Part shown: one piece after another, positions 32,174 through 44,862 of the stretch
How positions within the stretch are numbered: the stretch's first letter is position 1
Layout of the letters: each line of letters begins with the position of its first letter
Origin: Helicoverpa zea
Taxonomy: Eukaryota > Arthropoda > Insecta > Lepidoptera > Noctuidae
DNA length: 64,000 nt
Direction of reading: 5' to 3'
Assembly (NCBI RefSeq): GCF_022581195.2
Contig: NC_061471.1
Location: forward strand, 1,922,001 to 1,986,000
Program-made: the position numbers and the translations under genes
The notes under the pieces: generated by a model
Seen by the model: only the letters and a program-made list of their open reading frames with translations
The model's database searches: none
Told to the model about the DNA's origin: nothing

Positions 32174-34159
32174 CTATGAAGTAGCACAGTCATAACATAT
32201 TCTTGGGAACTGGATCTCTTTAGTCACCAGATCATAAGCAATAGGTTGGAATACTTTATCGGCCCAACCTACCATGCCAGCAGGGATCCCGACGTTGGGA
32301 TCGAACTGAAAAATAAAATGATATTTATGAATGAGTATACCATGGAGCCGAAACTTGTAGAAGAACAATGAGAATACTCATAGTCCAGTTACTGGTCAAC
32401 TTTCAAAATTTAGACTCTTTTTTGACTAGCTTCTGCCATCATAAGCTTTTTTACTGCCCTCAAGTTTCCTCTTAAGATGTTTTCGTTAACATTTAAGTCG
32501 TTGCTATCCAAGAAGCAATTGGCTAGTAATAATGTAACAAAGATTTAGAAAAATGATATAATATGAAGGCTATAAAAGGCAAAAGAATAACTGCTCCATC
32601 TTCACGAGATTCATCAATGAGCCTAACAGTTTCAAAACAATCAAGTTTTTCTTACCATTGAAGTTAATATGTCAGTTGTACTGTCTCTTGGTCGAAATTC
32701 TCCTTGGCGATTGGTAACTCTCGGCACGTTAGCAACGACTGTCACTTCTATCTCATCTGTGTTTACATCTTTGATAACCTGAAAATGATATTTACGAGCT
32801 ATAAAATAAGGTCGAAAGTGTTAGCCTTTTACTTTTTACACTTTTTGTATTCCCATTCGATCTTCTATAAAAAAATTACAACAGTGATGCTAAAGAATCA
32901 TTCTTAATTGGACTTTCAATGTGGTAGAAAAATTGGGGGTCTTTCAAAGTCAATATTAATAAAGAACAAAAAAACTTACAGAAAAAGCGTACGTAATCAA
33001 CGGATGAACAAACTCCATTGTATAATGACTGACTTCATCTTCTTCACCATCACCTATATCCGTGGTGACGTCATATCCTACAGCCACATCATGAAGTCTG
33101 AGGGTTCCTCGAACGGAGACAGTGGTCTTCTTAGCAGTCGAGTTGAAGCCCCAAACTTGTTGTACGGTACTCTGCTGAATATCCACACGTTGTATGGAGG
33201 TGACAAAGCCATTGCGATATTGGACTTTACCAATCACATCTAAGTTGTTGACAGTTTGACTGAAAAAAACAGATTTTAAAGGGTTTTTCGGTTTTGTCAG
33301 CATGATTTTGGGCTTTTGTTTCATACGATCATCGTTGTTTGTCTAGACTTTATGCAAATAATATGCTGGTCGGGGACTTTAGGAGTCACCAGATGCAGTA
33401 GAAGAGAAGTGTTTACAAGAGGCACAACACAAGAGGTTTAAACAGATCTTGCGTAAAAAAATCGACATGCGTTACGTAGTGTGCCCTAAGGGCATTCACA
33501 GGCATAGATTTGAAAAAGAGTAGCCTGGTCAGATCTGAATAAGTAAAAGGAATTGCCTCAAACTCATAACCTAAGATTTGCGAAGAAAACCATTTCACTC
33601 GCTAAGCTCTTAAGGGGATACAAAGATGGATTTGTTTATATAAACTGTGTAGGTTACTCGATTCGAGAAAGTTCTAGTCAAAGTCAGAATTGCTTAAAAT
33701 TACTTACTTGACTTCGATTACATAATCATATAACTTCAAGTTGTACCATCCTCTTTCTTCGACAGTTTGAACAGTTCTCGTTATGTAGTCTATAACATAG
33801 CTGATGTGGTCGACCAGGCGGACATTGCTTACTGAAATAATATGATTTGTCAATTGTTATCACTACTTCTATAGGTACACAGACAGTCAGTTACTTTAAT
33901 TTAGCATTTACATTTAGAAGGATTCAAAAACGCTTTACCCTAAACTGGAGTCAAACCTTACACCTCTCTCCCTTGTCACAAACAAGCCCACTAATAAGTT
34001 GGAAATAAATCTGACAGATAATTTTAGTTTCTTCTACATACCTAATTATCTGCAAAATTCGTAAAACTAAAAAGACGTGAATTTGAATACGTTCTACTCA
34101 CTGACTTGGCAATTCGCAAATCCAATGAAAAGCAAAAACAAAAAACTGTATAGCTTCAT
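32174..34159 (-). CDS. Secreted group-7-allergen-like protein B (5 exons, 238 aa)
   Basis: Exons: 34159-34102 (58 nt), 33831-33708 (124), 33259-32980 (280), 32778-32656 (123), 32305-32174 (132 with stop); 717 nt, all in phase. MKLYSFLFLLFIGFANC is a signal peptide. Exon sizes and phases of the first two exons are identical to gene A, and motifs align (NGFVTSIQRVDI with NGFLVSIQKIDV; LRLHDVAVGYDV with LRDAKLGYDVHF), so the two are tandem duplicates. The core resembles the group 7 allergen/TULIP-like secreted family of arthropods, likely binding a lipid or other hydrophobic ligand; this is inference. The C-terminus ends ICYDCATS. Alternatives are other small lipid-carrier families such as takeout-like proteins. 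Confidence 0.8.
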
Positions 34160-34536
34160 TATATTGGCGCACTCCACTGCAAAGAAATTACATCAATATT
34201 CAAGATGAATCGATAAAAAATCTTTTAATCGACAATTGCGAAATAAATATCTAAGTAATTAATTCAAGATTAGATAGAAATCGTCTTGCGTATCTTGCCT
34301 ACTGTTCTGATGACTTTTACAGATAAAACTATAATTTATGCATGTCCTATTAATATTAAATATTTTTTTAAAGTTTGTATGTTTGTCACTAAAGACAAAA
34401 AAAAACTTTCCTTCTATCCTGTACAGAAAACAAAAAAAGAAGGACACTCCATACTGAGAACTAAAAAAAATAAAACAATTGACAGTTTTTATGTATAAAC
34501 GGAGGTCAGTCAGATACGATCACTCTATGTAAAACA

Positions 34537-34622
34537 CTAGTACCTACTCAGCTGCATCCAGTTAGACTGGAAGCCGACCCCAATATATGTAGTTGGAAAA
34601 AGGCTTCTCAGATGATGATGAT
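34537..34622 (+). repeat. SINE family-1 3' end with gatgatgatg tail
   Basis: It reads 'ctcagctgcatccagttaga' to 'gttggaaaaaggcttctcag' followed by gatgatgatgat. It is heavily 5' truncated. Confidence 0.75.
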
Positions 34623-35032
34623 TAATGGACAGTTTACAACAATATTACTATTTGGTGATGCTATAAAAAAAAATACAGGGACGATAAAAAACACTACAAT
34701 TAAAACAATAACGTAAGTACTTTATTATTTAAATATCGTAATACAAAGGCGAATAAAGCCAACGCTTCTCAATCCATTTAGATTAGGCTGTCAAATCCGA
34801 GCCCTCCAGCGTGACAAGTGTCCGGCTACCTGTCAAAATGTGTCGATTCACTTGGACCTCTGTCAAGTTTCGGAGCCTGTCAAGTTTGAGGTGATGGCCC
34901 AAGTAAAGTACTTTTGCGATTATATTATACTAGCTTTCACTAGCGGTTTTGCCCAATTCCTGAGAGAATTTTTCACCGCACCCGGATAAATGAGCCTATT
35001 TATTTATTTATTTAATACTATAAAGTATTAAA

Positions 35033-35169
35033 TAAAAATAGTTGCTTTTTAATGATGTTACTTGGCAAGTTTTCATACACCGTTATAAACCTACTTAACG
35101 CAATGAATCAAGTATTTAATTTTCTATTAAAACTTGCCAAGTAACATCATTAAAAAGCAACTATTTTTA
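35033..35169. mobile_element. Short MITE with 40-bp inverted repeats
   Basis: The arms 35,033-35,072 and 35,130-35,169 are essentially perfect inverted repeats (starting taaaaatagttgcttttt). It is 137 bp with no coding content. Confidence 0.8.
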
Positions 35170-35935
35170 ACTGAGGTATGTGTATGGAACTTGGTACTTA
35201 TTCAGATCTCACTTCTTTTATAGGCGAAGCATTCCCATATTATCGAACTTGGCAGTCTTTCACATTTTTGTTTTGGGTGGGATTTCATTTATTTTTGTAA
35301 GGTTGTTTATTTTTATTTTTTCTTATGATGAAGTTAGTTAAAGAAATGTCTCATTTATACTATCTTTTAGATTTTTTTATATGCACTATGTTTCTTACAA
35401 AGAAATGAACTAGATTAAATAAATGGACTAGATTTACCAACTGACTGACATGACATGTTATCATATATTATGTTCGTGGATCAAAGTTACACATTCGTTA
35501 TTTTCGAAAGTGATTCATGCTTGGCCGTTTTCAGATTTTTACTTTACTTTGACTAAATACAAACCTTTGTACCATTCGAAGATATATTATATAAATATAG
35601 ATAAATTTAGTAGTTTTAGTTCCTTAGGGGTATAAATTTACACCGGGTATAAAACACCTTCATTATTTTGAAACCGACTCACACTTGGCCATTTTCAGAT
35701 TTTTCCCTTTACCTTGACATAAAGACCTACCTCCATGCCAAATTTCAAGTCAATACGACCATTGGAAGTGGTCTAGGTTTTTGATGAGTGAGTCAGTGAA
35801 TCAGTCAGTCAGTGAGTGTATAGTAAAAATAGCTATTTTCTGACGTCAATATCTCAAGACCTACAATAGGTATATTAATGAAATTTTGTATTTTAGATAA
35901 GTGAGGGGGTCTCAACAGATACTAGAAATTTGATC

Positions 35936-36333
35936 ATCATCATCATCATCATCCTCCGAGCCTTTTCCCAACTATGTTGGGGTCGGCTTCCAGTCTAACC
36001 GGATTCAGCTGAGTACCAGTGCTTTACAAGAAGCGACTGCCTATCTGACCTCCTCAACCCAGTTACCCAGGCAACCCGATACCCCTTGATTAGACTGGTG
36101 TCAGACTTACTGGCTTCTGACTACCCGTAACGACTGCCAAGGATGTTCAATGACAGCCGGGACCTACAGTTTAACGTGCCATCCGAAACACAGTCATTTG
36201 GTGTCTAAGCTATACTTAGAAAGTACATACAAACATAGAAAAGTTGCATTGGTACTTGCCTGACTTGGAATCGAACCCGCGCCCTCATACTCGAGAGGTT
36301 GGTTCTTTGCCCACTAGGCCACCACGACTTTTG
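35936..36333 (-). repeat. SINE family 1, full length
   Basis: On the - strand it opens with a tRNA-like head (GTGGCCTAGTGGGCAAAG as A box, GGTTCGATTCCAAG as B box). A conserved body follows, ending with GGGAAAAGGCTCGGAGG and a GAT-repeat tail at 35,936-35,952. It is nearly identical to the copy at 50,138. This layout matches tRNA-derived SINEs described from noctuid moths. Confidence 0.88.
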
Positions 36334-36849
36334 ATTTAATTTGATATGCATAAATAAAATAGATTTTGAGTTACAGGGGGGTCGAATTTGGCCCGAAATG
36401 GTTCGTGTAATATAACCCACGGCCGGTGTGTCGCTTTTTTTGCTCGAACTTGGCGGACATACTGCCGTGTGTCTAGATTTCAAAGAAGGCTTGCATATTA
36501 CTTTATCTCTCAGTCTGTCTTTGGGCTGTTTGTTTTTAGGATCTCGCACAATAGGACAACGGCTCCTAAATTCATCTCCATTTTGAATCTTATACCTTGT
36601 ACCATCTGACACGCACCACCTGAGCCAATCGGAATACTAATGAAGTTTTTGTATAACCCTCTTAAAAGGGGGTTTAAATTAGATGGTTTATGCAAAATAA
36701 CATTAAAATTAAATTGGGCAGGTATACGGCTTTACCTGTTTAATACAAAATGGTAATTTAGGTTATCGTCTGCGTTATAAGGAGACTTTCAACCACTATT
36801 ATTATCGCTTTCCAACAGGTGACAAAATAGTAAAACTCGAGCCTGAAGG

Positions 36850-36985
36850 ACTTTTTTATTTTGACCCCTCTCGCTATGGATGCAACGTGAGGGATTGTCA
36901 GTCTTACTGACTACCACCATGTTCCTTTTTAAGCCCTTTATGTACCAGGGCAGCGGTAACTCTTTCAAATAATCCTGCACCCCGA
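36850..36985. repeat. Copy of the 'tcaaaaatcatcaaatgacc' repeat, diverged
   Basis: It shares 'gaccctctcgctatgg'-like, 'tgttcctt' and 'accagggcagcggtaactc' segments with 2,900-3,085. Confidence 0.55.
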
Positions 36986-37610
36986 GCCTGAAGGACTGAA
37001 TTTTATTAATCAGGTACATCTGCAATTTCTGTCTTTGGGGTGCAGGTTTCCTCAAGATGTTTCCTTTGACCGTTACTCAATCATTGGTGTCCAAGAAAGT
37101 AAGTACATAGAACTTAGAATTGTTAGATTGGTACTTGCTCGATCTTGGAATCAAACACATCTCATACTTAAGAGGCCTGATTAGGCCATTTCTTTATCTT
37201 GTTTATTGTTATTTTGCATAAATCCAATATGCGCCATATTGGATATATGCAATACATATCTAATATGTCATACCTACGTCAAAATTAAGAACATTAAAAT
37301 GTATTATAAAAGCAAAGAGCGAGCCTTACAGCAAAATCATTAAAAGGTCTTTAGATATACAATTTAGAAAATCACGCCCGTTTTTGCTACATTTGATAAA
37401 ATCAGAAATGAAGGGACTAAACAAGCGACGTCCTTTCAACTTATCGTTACAAATTAAATGGTTGACTATAACAATTTAATGTTCTGACTAGTAAGATTGT
37501 TTTCCAGTAAAAGTGAAAACAATAATGCATTTTGACTTCAAAAAGAAAATGTTAGTTATTTTTTTAAGGAATTTATTGACGTTTCCAAGGCTTACGAAAA
37601 GAATATGTTT

Positions 37611-37810
37611 AACTAGCTTCTGCCAGCGGTTTCACCCGCATCCCGTGGAAACTACTTCCCGTGCCAGGATAAAAAGTAGCCTATAGCCTTTCTCGATAAA
37701 TGGGCTATCTAACACTGAAAGAAATTTTCAAATCGGACCAGTAGTTCCTGAGATTAGCGCGTTCAAACAAACAGACAAACAAACTCTTCAGCTTTATAAT
37801 ATTAGTATAG
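37611..37810. repeat. Dispersed 'actagcttctgccagcgg' repeat
   Basis: It has a complete-looking copy structure from actagcttctgcc to attagtatagat, with 'ggataaaaagtagcctatag' inside. It shares its start with the copy at 149. Confidence 0.7.
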
Positions 37811-37939
37811 ATTTAATAAATAATCTATAGTAATAATAAAGAGCAAAACATTTTTTGTTTGTACTCTAAAGCCTCCAAAACTACTGAACCGTTTTGAAAG
37901 CTACACTCATCCTGAGAAACATAGATTATAACCGTCTTA

Positions 37940-38090
37940 CCACAAAAACTTTTAAACGTCAGTTTATGCCTTGTCTAAAAAAATGTTAAATTATGACGTT
38001 GACATACGGTTCATTTTGCAGCTAAAATTTTATTAGAAAAGTGTAAAACAGGGGTTAAAGTTTTTGTAGTAAGGCCATAAGTATTTTTTC
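37940..38090. mobile_element. MITE family M1, copy 1
   Basis: Imperfect terminal inverted repeats (accgtcttaccacaaaaact and agtttttgtagtaaggcc ends) with a shared core 'aattatgacgttgacata'. It matches the copy at 43,311-43,453. Confidence 0.7.
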
Positions 38091-40379
38091 GCGGTACGGG
38101 CAGTAGTTCCCGCGGGTATGCATTCATTCTGCTATTCTACAAGTAAATTAAAATAACATAAAAAAGCATGCAGTATTTTAAAATATGAATGCAGAATTAA
38201 ACACTAATAAATTTTAACTACCTCAAAGCTATGAAAAATAGGTATCTTGCAGTGTGCCACAGTCTCAAAGTGGCCGTTTATAGAAAGTACATGTTTACTG
38301 TTAAGTACTTATTTTTACGAGCATTCAAAAAGCTCTATAAAGTACATGGAATACGAATTGGGGATATAAAACTGGGAAACGTGTCGATGGGAATTTCAGA
38401 TATTTTTGACTGAAGAGAAATTCTATTAATTTTAGTTTTATGTGCTTAGTGCGACAAAAGAGATAATTCAGTTTATAAATAAATATTTTTGAAGGAAATA
38501 ATTGATTATTGAAAAACTAATTTTTGCTTATTTTTAACTTGTTAACATTTTTGATACTAAAATTCTAAAGGCAATGTTAAATAAATAGAAAAATATCTAC
38601 ATACAACTAGCTTAACAATGTTCAAAAACTTGAATGTGTACATTCACTGAAATACAAAAAAAAATATGTTCCACACACAATATATTTTATCCCGTAAAAT
38701 TCTTCAGCAAACAAGCTTTAGTATAGGTACCTCAAAATCCAGATTTACCCTAGGTTCATTATTCCCAGTAACACAAAGTCGTCAACTTGCCAAAAACTGG
38801 CACCAACATGATTTATACGGGTCAACCTGAAAATTTTGACGTACTGAAAGAATTGCCTGAAATATTGCATATCACCGTGAAATATGTTCGATCAAAAAAT
38901 CTAAGTTATACATATAGGTACCGAGAGTGGATTTTCATGTCATAGATAGAGAGTTATTTGGCTTTGTTTACGTGTAGATTTAGGTAGATATAGTAACATA
39001 GTTTTATGATATGTGATGGTAAATGTGGGAGTTTTGTGATATAGATAGTTCGTCTATATTTCAGTTTGCTTGTTGAATTGTATGTGTATTTAAACATCTT
39101 TGACAATGTATGGATTTTTACTATCGGCTGCGCTTGGTTCCGACACTTTTTCAGGTAGATACATACAAAACAGTAGTGCAGCTGCAGCCAACTTCACGCA
39201 GTCGCGGTATGTGCGAATTCATTCATAACATAGCATTACGGGTACCTAGACAGATACCAGAAATACTCACAAACTGTAGGTATTGTTTTGTCCAATTGGG
39301 TTGAGGTGACCAGGTAAGGAGTCGCTCCACATCAAACACTACTTACTTAAATGCATCCGATAGACACTTCCAGTACTAACTTATAGAAAGAGAATTCGGT
39401 ACTTAAAAAAAATTTACGATATTTAGCAGATTACATTTTGACTCGTTTTAAATAGTAGTATGGTCTTCAATATTGTCCTTGAAATTATTGTTATACACCT
39501 AGCTTGGAAAGCGTGTAACAAACTATAGTTTATGATAGAGTATTAATTAATAACGTGTGGACGAGTAGGTATATTAATCCTTTTGTCCCCATAACATTCA
39601 TCGATATGCAGGTAACAGTACGCCATGATCCGTCACGCCTGTAGGCATAATGTTGCAAATAATAAATTAAAATGAATTCGACCTTTTATCGAGTAAATAA
39701 GGGTATTTCGTGTCGTCCATTTTTATAACAGCTAACTGTTTGCTGTGGGCTTTCTTGCTGTTTACTTAATGTTGTCTGTGAGTTTATTAGTTCAGTAAAT
39801 AAGTGCGTAATTACAAAAAATACTTGCCTGTTAGTAATATGTATTTGAAATAGCAAAAAAAAGTCTCTAAACTAAAACGTGAGGTATGTCGTGTGCATAA
39901 ATAACAATTCAAGTTGTATTAACTTTGAGTGGTCAGCCCTAATAACTGAACCGAGTCGTCCATAAATTGATTAACAACAAAAACTCCTATATATACTTAT
40001 GCACACCAAATAAATAATAATATGCACAATGCATTTTTCCGAATTTAAAAATAAAAATATACCAAAATAAAGATTACAGAGTAAAACAGACTATGAAATT
40101 GTCGATTTCAATATTCATTATAGTAAAATTTACATTGTCGAACTGTGTTTATTTATTCTGAACCCGACTCCCACATTGCTACTGTAAATAAAACTTATTG
40201 TTTACATGTAGATATATTAATAATCTCCTCGGGGTATATTTTATGAATGAATTGCATTTTATTAATTTTATTTTATTTATGTGTTTCGCAGAAATTGGAT
40301 CATTTTCATTAACTACAAAAGACGGTGTTCATTATTTTATGGTAAAGAGGAGTATACTTTTGGTTACGATAAATGCAAC

Positions 40380-40560
40380 TTTATGTGGGCACCACTTCGC
40401 GCATCTGGATAAAAAGTAACCCAGTACTAAGTAGTCTTCTTCGAGAAATGGGGTATCTAACACTGAAATACTAAACCTGAATTTCAACTAATGTAGACGC
40501 ACCTGACATAAGCTCGTCTAGGCAAAAGAAACAAACTCTTCCCCTCTTATTATAAAACGC
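40380..40560. repeat. Dispersed repeat related to 37,611
   Basis: It has 'cgcatctggataaaaagtaac' and 'gagaaatggggtatctaac' in the same order as at 37,611-37,810, but is more diverged. Confidence 0.55.
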
Positions 40561-43310
40561 GGTATCAAATAAGTATCGGCTTTTGTACTACCTTTAATCC
40601 AGCTTTAAGTACGACCTTGAAAAAACGTTATTACAAAACGCAGTTTATCGCAAGTCCTATTACTATCTGTAGTACAAAAGATAAACCATCGAGCCCCCTA
40701 GTTTAACTGCAGTACTTAGTCGACAAACGTCAAATTCCGACATTATTTACTTTTGAGGTTATTTGTTTTGTGATGAAAAAAACGAAAGTGGATATAAATA
40801 TGTGTGATTTGGAATACTTGGATGTGTTAGAATACTATTGAGAGTGTTCGGAGACCCAACAGAGTGCGTCATCGAGAAAATCTCTTCAAATTACCTGACG
40901 ACAATTTTCGATATAAATATCGATTTACGTTTTTCGAAATAATACGAACAAGATTCGGATCAAGATTGTGTGATTGTGTTTCCAACATGAGTGCGTTTGA
41001 CTGTAGAAATAGACATCGGAATAAAAGATAGTTTTCTACTTTTATATTGTTTCCTTTTTTTTGGTAATTTAATGCACGCGATATACTGTGTACTTATAAG
41101 TTATTGTGCATTTAATTTTGAAGAGGTTCTAATGAGATGCACAACGTCTTATTTAATCATCATCGGGATGAAAGTAATCCAAGTTATTCCTAACCTAAAA
41201 ACAAAACATAACAAACTGACGTTCCGTTATACGCGCAAACTCGATAGTTGTTTAAAAGAGAATAATTGGATCGTGTATATCGTTAAAAGATACTAGAAAT
41301 ATAAAATTACCTTTAAATAATAAAACGTAATATTTTCAACCGCATAGATATTTGTTTTATTATCATAGTTATTTATTTTTCATCAAAATGCACTTAATAA
41401 AGTAATTTAAAAAGGAACGGCGCATAGAATTCGGAACGATTGAACGAATGATTTAAATATTTGTTGCTTATAATCTGTGGATATTATTTGAACCACAGAC
41501 AAATCGAAGTACCAAACAGTCTTCTCTTAGTCTACGTTTTGTAATAAGGATGTAGAGACTATCGTAAGTACCGTAACAAACCAAGACGTCTCCAGTCTGG
41601 TTTAAACCACTACTTGCGGCAGTTTTTATAATAAGAGGGTTCGGCTTTAAAATATAAGCATACAGTTAAATTTTAAATACCTACATGCAATAAATGCCTC
41701 CGAAACTGCCTAAAAGATCCCTATTTACCAATAGTATTACATTTTTTTATCTAACTTACAAAAAGACTCTGCAGTCACCTTCACAAATCACTTATTCCCA
41801 AACAAACGAATGGGCTTCAACTGGGGATTGCTGGAATCTCGTACGGACTGACAGACATCATAAATATGCATGCTTCGCCGTCGAACTTCGATTAATTGAA
41901 CATCTAGTCGGAATCTATCGAGTGTCGGGTAGTGTCAGGCTGTTGGACCAGTGACTGGGTTGTTATGATTTTTATGAACGTGTGTCAGAAAAGCTTGATG
42001 ACACGTGTTAACTTTGGTTAATAGAGGAAAAGACACTCATTATCTGCCTAGCCTTTTTGTAACAAGTTTGAGTTGGCTTCCAGTATTAATGAATAAATCT
42101 TGATCTAAAGAACCAGTTTAGCATTTCTCATATAATTATGGTAATCTTTACTCAGCAATAAGACAGCTTCTATGCAGGACCTTCTTAATGCCTATCTGCA
42201 AATTAATTGACGCTCTCTCAAAACTCATGTCCACAAATACTAATGAGACAGTCAAATCAATTACACCATAAACCCATGATCCCTTCACCCCTCATGAGTT
42301 TCAATTAGAAAATACCAGACTACGTAAACTGTTTTTTTACTAAAGCACGGTTCGTGAATCTCAAAGAAGCAAGTGCACCCGACGTTAGAGAGAAAGCGGA
42401 AAAAAAATCTTTTACGAGAAAAAACTCTTCAGGTCTTTAATGAAAAGTAGTCTTCAAGGCCATCAAAGGATACCCTAACTGCCTGATGTGTTTATAAGTT
42501 TATAACTACTTTACTTTCAATGGCGGCTCAGTTTTATTTCAGGCGTTTATTTACCTAGTCATTTATTTTTTGATGTTGCTGTTTATGAAGGGGACTCTTA
42601 AAGGGTGTTTAGGGATACCTAGAGACACTTGTGGTTGTGTTTGAAGGGGATTTTTATTGGTCTAGTGATCACAAATGGTGTAGCTGAGTTATAGGATTTT
42701 GAAGTCACTCCTCAAGTCAATCGAGTTTTGTGAAATCATGCGGGCTGATACGAACTTATTTTAGAGATAGGTGTGCAAAAATTGCCAACTGTTTGTTTAA
42801 GTTTTGTCCTTACTATATGCTATTTACAACAAAACTAACATATTAGTTACTGCATTTTCCTCTTAAATTAGTCTCAACGCAATTACCAGTTCCTAATCAA
42901 AAAACCATAACAATTTTCAAACAATAACCCTACCAAATTGGCATAAAATATTTCTCCCAACCAAATACCTTGAAAACACCTGATCCCTTTTTACTTTTTC
43001 TCTCATTTCGTTTCACCCACAGCGAAGGGGGAAATAGTGTGAATTCAAAATAAAATAAGAGTGCTGGTGCAGTGCGATCGTCTAGACGCCGCCGACATCT
43101 GCTGCGAAACTTTGTGCTGGCTCCCGTTAAGGAGACGGTGTTTGACTTTCTTTTTTTTATGTGGATGACATTGTGAAAGGGACTAAACAAACGATAAGTG
43201 GATTGTGAGAAAGCTTATGTGTTCTTTTTCAATGAATGTACACATGTGTGGCTAAATAAATAGTTTAAATGGTTATATGGATATACCACTGGAACGATTA
43301 AAACATATAC

Positions 43311-43453
43311 CGACTTACTACAAAAACTGTTAAACGTCAGTTTAAGACTTGTCTAAAAAAATAACAGATTATGACGTTGACATATGGTTCATTTTGCAGC
43401 CACAATTTTTTTAGACATGTGTAAAACAGATGTTTAAGTTTTTGTAGTAAGGC
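43311..43453. mobile_element. MITE family M1, copy 2
   Basis: Ends gacttactacaaaaactgtt and agtttttgtagtaaggcc are inverted. The core 'gattatgacgttgacatatg' is shared with copy 1. Confidence 0.72.
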
Positions 43454-43606
43454 CAATATGGTCTTGGATATATTTTACTGTTGGGAAGCTAGATTAACCC
43501 GAGTAACACAGGCTATATTATATCCCGGTACGAGCTAGTAGTTACCCGTTAATAAACAGTTTAAATCTTAAATCTCAGTGGTTTTAAAAACGTCATTATA
43601 CTTTAA

Positions 43607-43840
43607 TTATAGTTCGGCCATTCAGAGAATGCGTTCCTGACACGTCGCGATTGAACTGACGACGTAACTTTGCAATGGCGTTGCAGTTACGATAAAAATA
43701 TTTTTGCTGGTTGTTTACCGTTTTAACAATTGAGGAGCATTAAAACAACATTATTATATCAATAATCAATGAATGTAGTTACGTCGTCAGTTCAATCGCG
43801 ACGTGTCAGGAACGCATTCTCTGAATGGCCGAACTATAAT
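43607..43840. mobile_element. MITE with perfect 63-bp terminal inverted repeats
   Basis: The arms at 43,607-43,669 and 43,778-43,840 (starting attatagttcggccattc) appear perfectly complementary, with about 108 bp between them. Arm identity this high implies a recent insertion. Confidence 0.88.
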
Positions 43841-43856
43841 TTCTTCGATCATCATC

Positions 43857-44152
43857 TTCTAACTGAGCCTTTTCCCAACTAGGTTGGGGTTAGCATCCAG
43901 TCTATAACATGATGCAGGCGAGTACAACCCGTGCCAATAAAGAATGGGATTAGAAATCGCGACAGCTGTATTCAACTCTCGCTCATGCTCAGAGGTAAAT
44001 ACAGCTGTCGCGATTTCTAATCCCATTATTTATCGGTACGGGTTGTACCAGTGCTTTACAACGAACAACTGCCTATCTGATCTGCCTTACCTAGAATCAA
44101 ACCCATACTTGAGAGGTTTGTCCTTTATCCACTAGGTCACCACGACTTTTTT
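43857..44152 (-). repeat. SINE family 1 interrupted by a MITE
   Basis: The SINE tail half lies at about 43,857-43,924 and the rest at about 44,046-44,152 (ending at 'taggtcaccacgactttt', the tRNA-like head). The gap is the palindromic element at 43,925-44,045. Confidence 0.75.
43925..44045. mobile_element. 121-bp palindromic MITE nested in a SINE
   Basis: The ends CAACCCGTGCC and GGTACGGGTTG are inverted, with long inner arms (gggattagaaatcgcgacag and its complement). It is flanked by TA on both sides, as for Tc1/mariner-type insertions. Confidence 0.82.
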
Positions 44153-44339
44153 AATTAATTTCTTCGATCAATAAAATTCTCCAGTCACCGCAAATATCTA
44201 TTCTCCTGTAAGTAACACGAAAAAACCACCACGGGGCATTCAATAACTAATGAATATTCACACGTTGCGACAGAGCGACTTTTTATTGAAACCCGACGAT
44301 TATCCGTTTATGCAGAGCAGTGTCGCATATTGAGTATCC

Positions 44340-44862
44340 TTACTAATATTATAAATCGGAAAGTGAGTTTGTTTGTTTGTTTGTTTGTTTGTTCCGCTTT
44401 CACGCCGTAACTACTGAACCGATTGCTTTGAAATTTTGCAGACGTAAAGTTAGAAGTCTGGATTAAATAATAGGGTACTTTTTATCCCGAAAAAATAGAT
44501 ATTCCCGAGGGAAAACAAAAATATTGTTTGCTTGATGATTGGATTGTAGATGGCGCTGTGTGTCGTTTAAAACAAGGTAATATGAACATGCAAACGAATA
44601 TAAACATGTAAATTTAGAAGCTAAATGATACGATAATGAATCCCCGAAAATGAGGAATTCCAGAGGGATGATGTACAATTTGTTTAATCGTCTAAACTGT
44701 TTTTTTTTACATCTACTTATATATTGCAAACGAATATGAACATATAAATTTAGAAGCTAAATGATACGATAATGGATCCTCGAAAATGAGGAATTCCCGA
44801 GGGATGACGTACAATTTGTTTTATTCCACGCGGGCGAAGCCGCGGGCGGAAAGCTAGTATTT
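44340..44862. repeat. Dispersed element with 'gtttgtttgtttg' start and GC-rich end
   Basis: It runs from ttactaatattataaatcgg through a GTTT microsatellite to 'cgggcgaagccgcgggcgga'. Inside, a segment of roughly 145 bp is tandemly duplicated ('gaagctaaatgatacgataa' at about 44,619 and 44,752). Confidence 0.7.

Noticed and set aside
36205..36612. 135-residue - strand frame and similar frames at 2,474 and 28,855
   Set aside because: They are produced by SINE family-1 sequence and have no protein similarity I recognise.
41694..41954. 86-residue + strand frame with MPPKLPKRSLF start
   Set aside because: No family resemblance, splice sites or codon pattern to support a gene; surrounding DNA is AT-rich and repeat-laden.
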